A DNA stretch of 64,000 nucleotides from Tanypteryx hageni (lineage: Eukaryota > Arthropoda > Insecta > Odonata > Petaluridae). This document shows, one piece after another, positions 32,354 to 43,235 of the stretch. The position numbers and the translations under genes were made by a program. Under the pieces are notes generated by a model. The model did no database searches, had not been told where the DNA came from, and saw only the letters and a program-made list of their open reading frames with translations. The stretch's first letter is position 1. Each line of letters starts with the position of its first letter. The stretch spans positions 22,588,869 to 22,652,868 of the forward strand of contig CM054114.1 of the NCBI GenBank assembly GCA_028673005.1, in the 5' to 3' direction.

Positions 32354-32699
32354 GTAAGTATAATACTTGCGATTACATTCTTCTTCTTCTCTTATCTTAT
32401 AAACCCTTCTAATACGTTATTTTATGCTGTTAATAACAGAAATGTTTCTGCTCTGATCCGCCTTCGGATCCCAAAGTATGATTTATGTATTTATTTATAT
32501 AGTATATTGAGAAACTTCATCTACTTCATTTCATATCTACATAATTACGTTGTTGTTCTCTTATTCAGAATATATATAATACATAATAAAAAAACACCAG
32601 GACCAGCAACACGTGAGTGTTTATCACGATGTTCTGATTTTTCTGAATATATTTACTCTGATGCGTGAATGTATTTGATGGTGCCAGTCATAGATGAAA

Positions 32700-34420
32700 A
32701 TATTTCTCTCTCTCTAAGATTTTAATGTATTAAATTATATCTCACTTCCCAAAACTTGTTAAGATTGATAAGATTGTTAGCATGTCAGCTGATACTACCA
32801 ATAGGTACTAACATTGGAGGTGCAAAAAGTACAGGTTCTAAGAATCTATTCCGGAAATTATCGCACAACTGTAGTCGAACATTTGTGGGGATTAGTTGCA
32901 CGGAACACATTTACATTAAAGCGGTCTGTGGAAGTTGGTATTGTAAAAATATTCAGATTTGTTCACATTGACACGGTACGAGTGGAGGCACTGAAATCAT
33001 TTTGTGATTTTAACGACAAATTTGGTCGCATACGAGCACAAGATTTCTGAGACTGGTGCCTACTCTTGAAAAATAAATACTAATAATGGTACAACAGCTT
33101 GTTTTTTTTTATAAGTTGAAAATGCCCCCGTTATTCTTCCGAAATTAGCCGAAGATCCTAAGTGAGAGAACTTTGGTTCTGGTTATTACACAATGTTGAT
33201 GCTATTTACAAAATGGAGGGGATGCCGCAAGTGAATTTTTGCGCATGTATAAGAATTTGGAAGGGAAAGAAATCTAAGTTATTCCGTCCAAAGTGAAAGA
33301 AATGGAGAGGAAAAGTGTTAACGAGGGTACAGCCTTCCCTCGTTTTACAAACCTAATTCGTTCCACGAAAACTGTTCCTCAGGCGAAAACTCGTAAAACA
33401 ATGTTTATTTTCCCATTACATCCTATGTAAAAATTTTAATTGGTTCCGAAGGCCAAAATAAAAAAATATCCCACAGTTCACTTAAAAACAATACCGAATG
33501 ATAACAAATTGAGAAAAAACATCAATAATGATATATTAATGTATTTAAATGACATTCCTAGTCATATGATGTCTTACTCTATATATTAGCGGTATTATGC
33601 TATGATATCTTAGCCTATGGTAGCCTACGATAGGTTAATTAAATGCGGCGTATATGTCCTTCGACCGCTCGCCTTTCTTCAATCTTTGAATAATATGCAT
33701 TTACTTTCTGGGATACACAAAAAGCCCTTCTCTCTTTTTTCACTTTACCACTTTCAATAACTGAAAGGCCAAAATATATCTTGATTTAAAAGATAAAAAT
33801 GCACACCACTCAGCGAACCGAATTTCACAAAGAACGGCAACGCGCGTACTGAGACCGAGATGATAATTCTTATTCGGAACAGCGCATTTATTCTATATTT
33901 GAAAAAAGAGGATATTCTTGCTTACGTAACGAACTCTTATAAGCGAAAATTTGTCGTTCGCAAATCGAATAAAAATAGGCATGAAATTGCTCAGTTCGTG
34001 TAAGCAAGAACTGGTAAAATGGTAGTTCGTAAAACTAGGGAAGGCTGCATTCATTCCAGCCATCCATCAAGATGATCTTTTTAATGAACTGTGTGTGTGT
34101 GTGTCCATAATTTATATCTTAATGAGAACGCGCTAGCCGAATGGGACATGGAGTAATTACCTACAGATCAGAGATGGTTAAATGTGCATACTTATAGATT
34201 TTTGTCGTGAAAACATTAATATTCCAAGCACAGAAAATGTGCTAATTCATCGTCTCTTTGCCGGGTACTAACGCTGCGATAGAGAGGTCATTTTCGCTTA
34301 TTAACAACATTTGAGGAACGGATAAGCCATCGCTTAATAGTGATGCCATATCATCTCTCTTGGTAATCCCAATGAATTACTGCGAGACTTGCCAAAAGAT
34401 GATGATGATTTAATTTTTAT
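32700..34420 (+). pseudogene. hAT transposase relic split by a pogo-type MITE
   Basis: Before the insertion: VEALKSFCDFNDKF near 32980, ENAPVILPKLAEDPK near 33120, LWFWLLHNVDAIYKMEGDAA near 33170 and IPSKVKEMERKSVNEG near 33285. After it (from 34048): IPAIHQDDLFNELC, then STENVLIHRLFAGTNAAIER with SFSLINNI, the hAT dimerisation signature. The pieces follow the normal hAT order, so one element was interrupted at about 33329/34048. Several stops and frameshifts make it non-functional. The 5' limit is uncertain. Confidence 0.75.
33330..34047. mobile_element. non-autonomous pogo/Tigger-like element nested in the hAT relic
   Basis: The left end reads CAGCCTTCCCTCGTTTTACA and the right end, inverted, CAGCCTTCCCTAGTTTTACG. 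The pair shows two mismatches in 20 bases. The left flank is TA; the right flank is CA, one change from TA. 718 bp, no transposase frame. TIRs beginning CAG with TA targets are typical of Tigger-type elements. Confidence 0.9.
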
Positions 34421-34559
34421 ACTTTTGTAGGATTTTTCATAAAAAGAAATTCACAAATCGGAAAATTTTTTTGTTGGACCATACGTCCCGAATTTTGGAT
34501 CGGAAAATATGGTCAACGTATGCATATTGTATCTGGTTACTCCCTTAATAATACCAACT

Positions 34560-35300
34560 ATCAGCAGTGGTTCTCTTCTTCCTTACCCAGTTCCCCAATA
34601 AAATGTTGTATAAATATGAAATTCCTTTAATGACTAAATTGACATATTTCGAACGGATCGACTTAGCAGGGGTGCCACAATTGTATAGTTAAACTTTTCA
34701 GTAATTATGAATTTGGGAGGAATTGGCTTAAGGGAGCTCAACGAAATTTAGTATGAAAAAGGTGTGCAACACAAAAAACAAAAATCAATGCATTTAGTTT
34801 ATATATGGAAAGCAGAGCTGCCACAATGCAAGTAATAAAAACATTATTTTTACAAGTATTTGAGTTGAACTGTCCTCATCAGTTTTACCCAAATTTAATA
34901 TTTACAATGTACACATACATATAAAACCATTATAACATATTTGGACCGGATCAATCGAACAGGTGTGCCATAATTGCAATTGAATCCTTTTAGTAATTAT
35001 GGATTTTGATGGAATTGGCTGAACGGATTTAAACTAAATTTTTTATATAAAATTTGTAAGATTTATCATAATGAAATGAAGATGTGTAAAGCGTAGCTAA
35101 AGCGCAGGGCTGTCACAGTAAAAATTAAAATAATATTAGTTTTTTTGCGTATTTCTAGAGAACTCACGGCAACGATTTTATCCCAATTAGGTATATATAA
35201 TCTTCATATAAATAAATAACCAAGAAAACATATTTTAACCGGGTCGACTATACAGAGCTAGCACAATTAAAATTTTTCTGTAACTATGAATATGACGTTA
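34560..35300. repeat. degenerate ~295-bp tandem repeat, three units
   Basis: The motif ACATATTT-GA(A/C)CGGATC-A recurs at about 34640, 34936 and 35228 (third copy AACCGGGTCGAC). Each is followed by GG(G/T)GTGCCA(C/T)AATTG-like and CTTTT(C/A)AGTAATTATG(A/G)AT-like strings. Spacings are about 296 and 292 bases. Units are strongly diverged. Small A-rich insertions separate them. Confidence 0.75.
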
Positions 35301-35447
35301 AGCACTACTGTGCCGAGGGAAACTGCTGTACGTCCTCATTTGTTATTAAAATATTTTCATTTATTTTGAAACCCACTAAAGGTTATTTTAATTTAAGGAA
35401 TGCAATTTGAATAGTAGTTTTAAGGAAGCATTATGGAAAAGTTTTAA

Positions 35448-36666
35448 CGCTTCCCGTGTCGAATACGATATATTCCGCACTTGCGTTTTTCCCTTGCATG
35501 TCGTTTGTGACATATTCCGCATGCCTGCTGTTCCGTGTCGTATACGATATCTTCCGCATTCTGCCATTCACTAACATAGCTTTTACTCTACCTTCCGTAA
35601 GTGATACTGGACGGCAGGAGATGGTCGCTTTCCAAAGAGAATACTGGTAGTGACGTCAAACCACCGAGTAAGTCAAAATAACCCATAAAATTTACATTTT
35701 TCGAACTTGAATTTCCTTTTTGAGAACGTAAACATCCGTCATGGCGGACTTGGAAGTATCGCTATCGGATTTGGCCCAATTATTAGCTCAAATAAGTGAT
35801 CACGAAGAATATTTCCATAGTTTTAGTGATGAATCATATAGTCTGATGAATAGTGAAAGGGAATTAGACGAAGATGAGAAGGAAATCGTGTTAAATGGTC
35901 AACCTATGCCAAGACTTGAGAAAGGTTGGTTGGACTTTGTTTCTAATGACCCTGCTCCAAGTTTTCAACCTAATTTTTGTGAGGTTACACCAGGAATAAT
36001 TCTTCCAAGTGATTTTAATATTCACAGCGAACCTATACAATATTTCCGACTTTTTTTTGGAGATGAAATGATCAGTCTAATACGCGATTAAACCAATCTC
36101 TACGGCAAAAACAGAAAATTGGCCAAGCAGAATTCGCCTACATCACGTCTCGCTAAATGGAAGAGTAGTGAATCTTGTGATATCGAGGCCTTCCTTGGCG
36201 TAATTATAAACATGGGCCTAAATCCAAAGACTGAAATACAAGAATATTTTAGTACAGAATGGATCAAGCAAATGCAATTTTTTGGCGATGTTTTTTCTTT
36301 AAATGATTTTCTCATGCTATTTTCCAATTGCATTGAGGACTATCACACAAAGAAAAATATTTGAGTAGTAGCGGAGTGCAAACAGATGTAAATATTCAAT
36401 TAACTGTAAATAGTGTATATTAGTTAGAGAAAGTATTCAGAGATGCACCACCAGTTTTAGAAAAATCACTGCTAAACAACATCATACTTGGAGAGTAATA
36501 ACTACCTCATATCTATAATATTTATGTTATAAGTGCAGTTTTCATATATATGAATATGTAGTTGACTGATTTGGCTTTTAAAAAAATATCCATTTTCAAA
36601 AAATTATATCTGAAAATAATGAACAGGAATTTATAATCTCTGTATATTTTAGCGACATGGGAAGGG
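35448..36666 (+). mobile_element. piggyBac-like deletion derivative with TTAA-flanked ends
   Basis: TTAA at 35444-35447 and 36667-36670. The left end CGCTTCCCGTGTCG and the inverted right end CCCTTCCCATGTCG agree at 12 of 14 positions. A 25-bp subterminal motif (CGTGTCG-ATACGATAT-TTCCGCA) occurs twice at 35455 and 35534, presumably transposase-binding sites. The element is 1219 bp and retains only the first third of the transposase gene. Confidence 0.92.
35741..36364 (+). pseudogene. piggyBac-like transposase, N-terminal third only
   Basis: ATG 35741 starts an acidic N-terminus (MADLEVSLSDLAQLLAQISD), followed by FQPNFCEVTPGIILPSD and FRLFFGDEMISLIRD. A single in-frame TAA (36089) interrupts it; the same frame continues TNLYGKNRKLAKQ and IEAFLGVIINMGL, the conserved entry to DDE_Tnp_1_7. 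Then follow EYFSTEWIKQMQFFGDVFSL and a stop at 36362. The three catalytic aspartates and the Cys-rich C-terminus are absent, so it cannot transpose itself. It is a different lineage from the 18.3-kb piggyBac, judging by its ends. Confidence 0.93.
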
Positions 36667-36717
36667 TTAAAACGTTTGTAGTTGTGAATGCAATTGTCGA
36701 GTCGAGATTAATTTTCT

Positions 36718-38212
36718 GTTATAATAATAATAATTTGCTGCTGTGACCCCAGTATGAGGCATTGCATTGTCAAGAGCATAATCAATAAAAAATACAGTAA
36801 AATACAATGAATAAAAGTGCACAACACTACAATACAAAAGCCACCATTTAAGAAAAATTTTACAATTTTTCTGAGAGAAACTCATTTATACTATAATAAG
36901 GACCTTTTAACATTATATCCTTAACATTTCTTTTAAATATGATTGCAGGCATAGATTTGAGTTTAATAGGGAGTGAATTGTGCAGTTCTTTACTAGAATA
37001 TTCATAATCATTTTGGCTTGTTGCAAGCCCACAGTATTTCATATCAATATTTTTACAATATCTCTTTTCATATTTGTGAATATCGCCATGTACAACATTT
37101 TTGAAGCCAGAGTGAACATAACAAGGGGCTTCCAAGATATACACAAAGAATAATGTTAAGATATTGCTACATCTAAAAGCATCTCTACAATGTTCTCTTA
37201 GTTTGAGATTGTGCATAATTCTAATTGTCTTTTTCTGCATACAGAATATCTGTTTAGTAATAGAATTCTGTAAAACATAACACTATGAAATAAAGTTAAA
37301 TAGGCGCATCTGAGGGTATCATAGGATAGATACTTCAGTCCTTAATCTTGTTAAAAGATGTATTAATTTTGGCAATTTGTTTTTTAAGTACTATTCAAGG
37401 TGCTTGTTCCAAGTAGGCCCAGGGTCCAAAACTATTCCTAGAAGTTCACCTGCTTCATTTCTATTTAAGAAACTTTTGGATTGGTTAAAATGCAGATGTT
37501 GGTTTTTGGTAACATTGAGGCTCAATTTATTACAGGCAAACCATGAAGAAAAGAAGATTTGCCACAATTTCTAGCATTTTACAGTTTATGCCACTTAGTT
37601 TTGCATTTTTAAGATAGGAAACAAAATCATTAGTATTTTGAGTGAAATTTTTATGTGTATTTAGCAAATACCTGTGGTGACAAGGAGTTTTGCTTGGATT
37701 TTATACTTTTTGTAGAGTTTGTGATAGACCAGCTTTGCTTGGACTTATTATTGGAGTATCAACCTGTCATTATATTCTAGTTTTGCTTTATTTATTGCTA
37801 ATTTATATTCTTTCGTGGCAGTTTTGATCGGATATTTGCCTTGAAATTTTAAAGATATTTTCTTTCTTTAATATTAGATTGTCTGTGTACCAGGTTAGCC
37901 TTTTCTTTCTGTTTAATATTTTTTTATTAGTCACGTAGGGAAAAAAAGAGCTCAAAATTACCCATAAAAATATTCTAAAGTTAAGAAAGTAACGTACCGA
38001 ATCCTCACAATCCTCATGGATTTCATTCCATTTGAACGTACTCAAGTGCTTACAAAACCTATTTATGTTACTCATATTTAAATCCCTACACATCCTGATG
38101 GGGGTTTTATCTTCCAAAATTTCCTTTATACAGTTAAAAATAAATTAACATTTTTCTCACCTAAAAAATCAATATTAAAATCACCTATTACACAATGCTT
38201 GTCACCTGTTGT
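36718..38212 (-). pseudogene. jockey-like LINE relic with internal deletion
   Basis: Minus-strand pieces in order: HCVIGDFNIDFLGEKN (endonuclease) near 38180, WNEIHEDCEDSVRYFLNFRI near 38020, RLTWYTDNLILKKENIFKI near 37890, LLGIVLDPGPTWNKHLEY near 37420, KKTIRIMHNLKLREHCRDAF near 37200, and SSKELHNSLPIKLKSMP with YYSINEFLSEKL to 36860. The RT catalytic core is missing between about 37800 and 37560. An (ATT)n run at 36719-36735 may be its 3' tail. Frame changes separate most blocks. Confidence 0.78.
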
Positions 38213-38480
38213 TAATGAATTCTTACATTCAGTCCTATCTCCCTTACCCTTGTAGAACGGTACAATTACACCATCCTTCCATTCAGCAGGCACTCTCGAA
38301 CTCCTTGCACACAGATTGCACAGATCACACATCCAACACATAAGCAAATCACCTCCATACTTCAACATCTCTCACGTTATGCCATCCACACCTGCAGCTT
38401 TTCCATTTTTCAGCATATTCACTGCTTTGACTTTGGACACAATATATAACGCAATGAACTATTCTTCACCAACCAAAGAA
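38213..38480 (-). pseudogene. fragment of a different LINE, RT N-terminal region
   Basis: The minus strand encodes NMLKNGKAAGVDGIT near 38400, then EMLKYGGDLLMCWMCDLCNL and RVPAEWKDGVIVPFYKGKGD with RTECKN. This is the region upstream of the RT core in another LINE clade. At about 38213 it fuses in one open frame with the jockey-like endonuclease fragment, giving a chimeric 80-codon ORF. Head-to-tail fusion of two LINE types points to template switching or a later deletion. Confidence 0.8.
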
Positions 38481-39504
38481 CCATCGTTCACCACTGCTGG
38501 GTTTGAACGATACTGAACGAAACCAAACTGATGGTAATTCACATTGTACGGTTGGGCACGTTCGAGCACGTCGCGTATCGGGCAAAATATTCTCAGCAAG
38601 AATACCGGCCATAAACGTAACGTGCCGTATAATATGAATACATCATTTGAAAACCATTCAACAATATTTTTCAGAACCGATATGCTACGTGCTTGAAACG
38701 TTTGATGCCTGATAATATGAATCTACCTTAAGTATGAGTAGGTTATCATGAATAATGACACATCTCAGTTGTGCTCTGTTAGTGAAAAATAAATGACGTA
38801 TTTCTTTCTGCAATAACCACAGATTTTGTGTCGTAACGTTTTAATGTGTTAGAATTTTTCGGTGATGAAAGAGATTCGCTTAACGCCGTTACTGAAAATT
38901 AAGTTTGAAGGTCCATATGATCAGAACCAATTTATGTTCCCGATCAATTTATAAGCCTGAGAAGATATGTGAAGAAAACAGGCGAACCGTATAAGGTTAT
39001 TGACTATGTCACAGCAATTTGTTGATTTGAATAATTTAAGTACGACATTTAGAAATAATTTTTGCAAGAATACAGAAGGCGATACTGTAAAGATAGGTGA
39101 CAAGAATTTTAAAAGTGGAAAGCAAAACTGCAGTGATTTCTATAATAATCTCTGTTCTATAAATTGAAATTATTGTAAGAATATGTTATAATATAATAAC
39201 TTTATACTTTTTCAACAATTTTTATTTTGAGTAATTTGTTACATCTGAAAGACTTTTCAAATTTTACAAGAATAAAGTCGTAAGTCAAAATAGGGGTTGA
39301 AAAGGGAGTGTTTTAGTGGTTACTATTCACACTAAAAGTAAAATGAATATGCATTAATTAGGTTCAGAGAATGCTGAAATAATGTTATATAATAATTTAT
39401 AATAATTCATAGTTTTATTTTAAGTAAAAAAAATGAAATTTTCAAATTGCTCTCCTGAAAAATTGCATTTTCGGAGTTGTCACTATTGTAGCCGATGAGC
39501 GATA
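38481..39504. other. no recognisable gene
   Basis: 38510-38720 is CG-rich for this region and carries repeated ACGTGC and GCACGT words and partial dyads (GTTGGGCACGTTCGAGCACG), which could be the end of an unassigned DNA transposon. The remainder is AT-rich without a frame. Confidence 0.4.
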
Positions 39505-39550
39505 TATATCATCATCATCATAGGTAGTCTGTCCGTAGACAGGTCCGTGA

Positions 39551-40930
39551 TTATTCTTGGTTAAACCTGGTTCTCCATATACTCCTATTTTCCGCTGTCC
39601 TCTTTATATCTTGATAACTCTCTTTCCCCTTCAAAACGTCTATCAGCTGAAACCTTTTCCTACCTCTTTCCCTTTTCCCATCTAGTTTTCCTTCTAACAC
39701 GTCTTTAATCATACTCTCTCTCCTCAGGTAATGTCCAACCCAGTTAGCCTTCCTCTTTCTGATAGTCTGTATAATCATTCGCTTCTCTCCTATTCTTCGT
39801 AGCACTTCATCGTTTTTCATCCTATCTGTCCATTTTATCTTCAGCATTCTCCTCCAAGTCCACATTTCAAAGCTTTCCAAGTATTTGATGTCATTTTTCC
39901 TTAGCGTCCATGTTTCTGCCCCATACAATGCTATACTCCATACGTAGCATTTTATCAACTTCTTGCGGATATCTTCCCTTATATTCCCTGTAAGTAGTTG
40001 TTTCTTTCTCCTGAAAGCCGCTTTTGCTTTTCCTATTCTAGTTTTGATCTCATCCGTACATTTTGCCTCTCGTGTTATGATACTTCCAAGGTATTTATAT
40101 TCTGAAACTTGTTCTAATGGCTTTCCCCCAATAGTTATGTTCAGATTCTCTTCTTTACCCGATATTCGAATGACCTTGGATTTTTCTGTATTTATTTCCA
40201 TACCGTATTTTCTACCTGTTATCACTAGTCTATTTATCATTTTTTGTAGCTCCTCTTCCTTTCTTGCTAGAAGTACTTGATCATCTGCGTATTTCACTGT
40301 TCTTATAATCCTTCCTCCAATTTTGAAATCCCCTGTGCCTTCTAAAGCTTCTTGCATTAGACTTTCTCCATATATATTGAATGGGGTTGGCGATAGGCAG
40401 CAGCCTTGTCTTACTCCTCTACCGATATTTATTCCGCAGGTGTCCACATTCTCAAACCTGACCTTTACAACTTGATTCTCATATAGATTCCTAATCAGTC
40501 TCCTGTCTTTCCAGTCTACACCTATATCCTTTAATATCTTCATCAACTTTACCCAATTTACTCTATCAAAGGCCTTCTGCCAGTCTACGAAACATGCGCA
40601 GATATCTTGACTGTATTCTATTGCCCTTTCTGATATGATTCTAACTACTCCTATAGCATCTCTAGTTCCTCGTCCTTTTCTGAAACCGAATTGATCTTCC
40701 CCAATTATTTCTTCTGCCTTTTTCTCCAGCCTTTTATTAAGAATCCTCGTGATGATCTTCGATGTGTGTGACAGAAGGCTTATAGTTCTGTAATCTTTAC
40801 ACTGCATTGCCTTTGGCTTCTTCTTTAGAGGGATCATTGTTACTTCTAGGAAATCCTGAGGCCACTCTCGGAAGCTAGAAACCAGGTTCAAAGAACACCT
40901 TGCACACTTCAAACACAATAGATTTAACAG
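39551..40930 (-). pseudogene. RTE LINE, reverse transcriptase and C-terminal half
   Basis: RT blocks from the 5' side: REWPQDFLEVTMIPLKKK, KDYRTISLLSHTSKIITRIL, DQFGFRKGRGTRDAIGVVR, CACFVDWQKAFDRVNW, GINIGRGVRQGCCLSPTPFN and the catalytic VKYADDQVLLA. It continues with INTEKSKVIRISGKE, YKYLGSIITREAKC, CYVWSIALYGAETWTLRKND, WRRMLKIKWTDRM and ANWVGHYLRRESM. The domain is open for about 455 codons to its stop at 39551. It no longer connects to its endonuclease because of the Penelope insertion. The nearly identical truncated copy at 1.4-2.2 kb shows recent family activity. Confidence 0.95.
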
Positions 40931-41255
40931 GTCTAGCGTCGCAATACACATACAGGAAAACAATCACCCGATTAAAATCGAAAACATGTCTCTCTTAAAA
41001 TCAACACAAACCGACTGGAAACTAGACGCTTACGAGAGTATTTTCATAAACAAATTCAAAGAGACGGTTATGAATAACGACCGCGGACCTATCCCTTACT
41101 CACCCCTCTACTCGCTAACCGTTAAGAATTCCCCCACCCCTCTGCCCTCCTTTCACTTTTACCCGGAACACATAAATACACAAGACGAAACACAAACAAT
41201 TCATACGACTTCAGCTACTGAAGATGGGAGCATAGCTCCCGAAATACGTATCTAG
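40930..41255 (+). pseudogene. Penelope-type GIY-YIG protein, C-terminal remnant
   Basis: The frame reads SSVAIHIQENNHPIKIENMS, then LLKSTQTDWKLDAYESIFIN, MNNDRGPIPYSPLYSL and a Pro/Ser-rich tail to the stop at 41253. The pattern H...NH.I.......LL......W.LDAYE...I.K...MN...GPI..SPL is that of the region after the GIY-YIG core in Penelope elements, and compares with the FVVKSGHNVINDFLYPSHSPL part of the relic at 50.8 kb. The GIY-YIG core and RT are missing. The last codons overlap the hammerhead-like motif. Confidence 0.8.
41215..41255 (+). ncRNA. hammerhead-ribozyme-like motif in the Penelope 3' end
   Basis: Conserved core: CUGAAGA (41218-41224, fits CUGANGA) and GAAA (41241-41244). They are joined by a 6-bp stem II, GGGAGC/GCUCCC (41226-41231, 41235-41240), with loop AUA. 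Stem III would be AUA/UAU (41244-41246 with 41249-41251) around CG, followed by the UC cleavage position (41251-41252). Stem I starts CUA/UAG (41215-41217, 41253-41255). One extra U (41225) sits between CUGAAGA and stem II, departing from the consensus. Minimal hammerheads with short stem III are known in Penelope-like retroelements, which supports the call. Confidence 0.65.
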
Positions 41256-41423
41256 AGATTTCCAGAGTGCTTGTGCGTGTGTGTTTTCTTTTTCTTTTTT
41301 TAGGCTAGTTTTTGACAACAGGTCCCTGTAGGCCATCATCGTCCTGCAAACTTGTAAGTATAATTTTAATTTTCCTTATTTCTTATTGACGTGTGAGTGC
41401 CCTCTGGGTAAATTTACGGTTAA

Positions 41424-42950
41424 GGAGTTTTAAATTTTAATTCCTTTAGTTCCACTATCGCCTTTTCTACTTCGCTCTCCATAATACTTGGTCCTAAGTT
41501 GTCTTCTTCAATGTTTTCCTCATTTTCCAGTTCTATTTTTGCCGCTCCTGCCTGTTTGCTGTATAATTCCTTAATGTATTCTTCCCATACCTGTGCTACA
41601 TCCTTTGTTTCTGAGACTATCTTCCCATCCGTATTCATAATTCCTTTACCACAAATTCCATTAGACTTCTTATCTTCTAATTCCAGTGGCCTAGCGCACA
41701 TCATATCGTACCGTCCTAACTTCTCCATTTGTTCTATTTCATCACATTTTCCTTTTATCCAATTTTCTCTAGCTTTATCTGTTACCCTTCTCAACTCATT
41801 GTTTATGCGCCTATAGTTGGCTCTACCTTCTTCACTGTTAACGTTTTTCCATTTTCGTCTCTCATCCATTTTCTCCAGCATTTCCTTCGTGATCCATGGT
41901 TTTCTGATTTTCTTCTCTTGTTTTCCAATCTCTTTATCCAAGGTATCCTTGATACTGGTTTTAATTTCATCCCATTCTATATCAACGGTCTTCGGTTTGT
42001 TTTCCAACTTTCTTAAGTTATCTTCCAACTTCATGCTGACTACATCCTGCCTTTCTTTCAGTTTTTCTAGGTCCCAGGTCTGTCTTTCTCCTCTCGTTTT
42101 TCTTATTTGTTTGAGCTTTGTACTCACGTCAAGTATTAGAAGGCTGTGATCTGACTCAATGTCTGCTCCTTGCAATGCCTTGGCGTTCTTTATGCTGTTC
42201 CTGAATCTTTGTTTTACAAGGATGTAATCTATTTGGCATCTCATTCCATCTCCTGGGCTTTTCCATGTGTATAACCTTCGTTTATGGTTTTTGAACCATG
42301 TATTAGTCACTACAAGGTCATTATTGATGCAGAATTCTACGAGTTTCTCCCCTCCTCGATTTCTCTTCCCAAGTCCGTATTGCCCGACAACATTTTCTTC
42401 CTGTCCTTCTCCGACTATGCTGTTCCAATCTCCCATTATTATGCAGTTTACCTTTCCTCTTCCGTTTTCTTCGTAAATTTCATTAATTTGCTCATAGATC
42501 TCATCTATTTCTTCATCGTCATGAGCTGATGTTGGCATATATACCTGGATTATCAGCATGTCCACTGGGACTGCTTTTAGCTTTATTGCCATTAGTCTAT
42601 CGTTCGTTGCTATTATCTTGGTCACGCTTTTCATCATATCTTTCCTAAGTACCAGAGCTACTCCCCTTTCCCCACTATTTCCTCCAGAATAAACTACCGT
42701 GAATTCTTCCGAGTCGAACTGTCCTTCTCCCTCCCATCTAGTTTCGCTTAGCCCTATAATGTCCACTCTATTTCTTCTCATTTCTTCTTTCAAGTTCTCT
42801 AGCTTTCCTGCCTTTCTCATAGTTCTTACGTTCCAAGTCCCTATTCGTAATTTACTTTCGACAAATGTTTTCCTCAAGGCAGTCCCCGCCCGGAGATCCG
42901 ATTGGGGGGACTATTTTACCTCCGGATTGTTTTACCTCGAGAGAACTCAT
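41424..42950 (-). pseudogene. RTE LINE, N-terminal extension and endonuclease half
   Basis: ATG 42950 opens MSSLEVKQSGGKIVP, then one extra C shifts the frame. From 42877 an open frame of 485 codons reads LRIGTWNVRTM, DIIGLSETRWEG, YSGGNSGERGVALVLRKDMM, IIQVYMPTSAHDDEE, IIMGDWNSIVGEGQEENVVG, RCQIDYILVKQRF and GADIESDHSLLILDV. These hold all apurinic-type endonuclease residues (N, E, Y, D, N, SDH). The KPWITKEMLEKMDERRKWKN linker follows, ending at VELKELKFKTP where the Penelope fragment begins. It resembles the CFDP2-like endonucleases derived from RTE elements. Confidence 0.93.
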
Positions 42951-43168
42951 ATTGTCCAACCATATAATCTTTACTAGGGATTGTAATGTGGTAGTTTCCC
43001 TCTTGCTTTCCACATCGCAGTACTGTAGCCGTTCAAATCGTCCTGATCACGCCTACAGCTGTATTGGATATAGACCCAACCAACATCATTTGTTTTCGGC
43101 TCTATACCATACTGACAGTACTGCTGCCTACTGCCAGGCACTGATGATAGTTTTTTTTTATAAAACCT

Positions 43169-43235
43169 CCATTCGAGGGGTTTGAACCCCCGAACTTTGC
43201 AATAGAAAGCCGACACGCTAACCACTACACCACCA

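Larger units (their letters stand above)
40930..41423 (+). mobile_element. 5'-truncated Penelope-like element 3' end inserted in the RTE LINE
   Basis: This plus-strand segment has no counterpart in the RTE copy at 61-64 kb, whose sequence is continuous across the same point. It encodes the end of a Penelope GIY-YIG protein, then carries a hammerhead-like motif (41215-41255). A GTGCGTGTGTGTTTTCTTT tract and about 150 bases of 3' sequence follow. 5' truncation is usual for Penelope insertions. Exact junctions are uncertain by about 10 bases. Confidence 0.8.
39509..43165 (-). mobile_element. RTE-clade LINE, nearly complete, interrupted by a Penelope fragment
   Basis: Minus-strand order: 5' leader (about 43165-42951), ATG 42950, endonuclease (42880-42100), linker, RT and C-terminal domain to stop 39551. 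A short 3' UTR follows, ending in a (TGA)n run at 39509-39523. A microsatellite tail is the RTE hallmark. The leader shares CGGAGGTAAAATAGTCCC and the GGATCTCCGGG motif with the copy at 61.5 kb. Two lesions are visible: one extra C in the leader-coding C-run (42908-42913) and the ~0.5-kb Penelope insertion at about 40930-41423. Confidence 0.93.

Noticed and set aside
38510..38720. GC-richer stretch with ACGTGC words as a promoter or CpG island of a host gene
   Set aside because: No downstream exon or start found; more likely an end of an unassigned transposon.
39963..42977. Several plus frames of 80-110 codons between 39.9 and 43.0 kb
   Set aside because: Antisense shadows of the RTE LINE, rich in Ser/Phe/Leu as expected from reversing a Lys/Glu-rich protein; only the Penelope piece at 40930-41255 is real on this strand.
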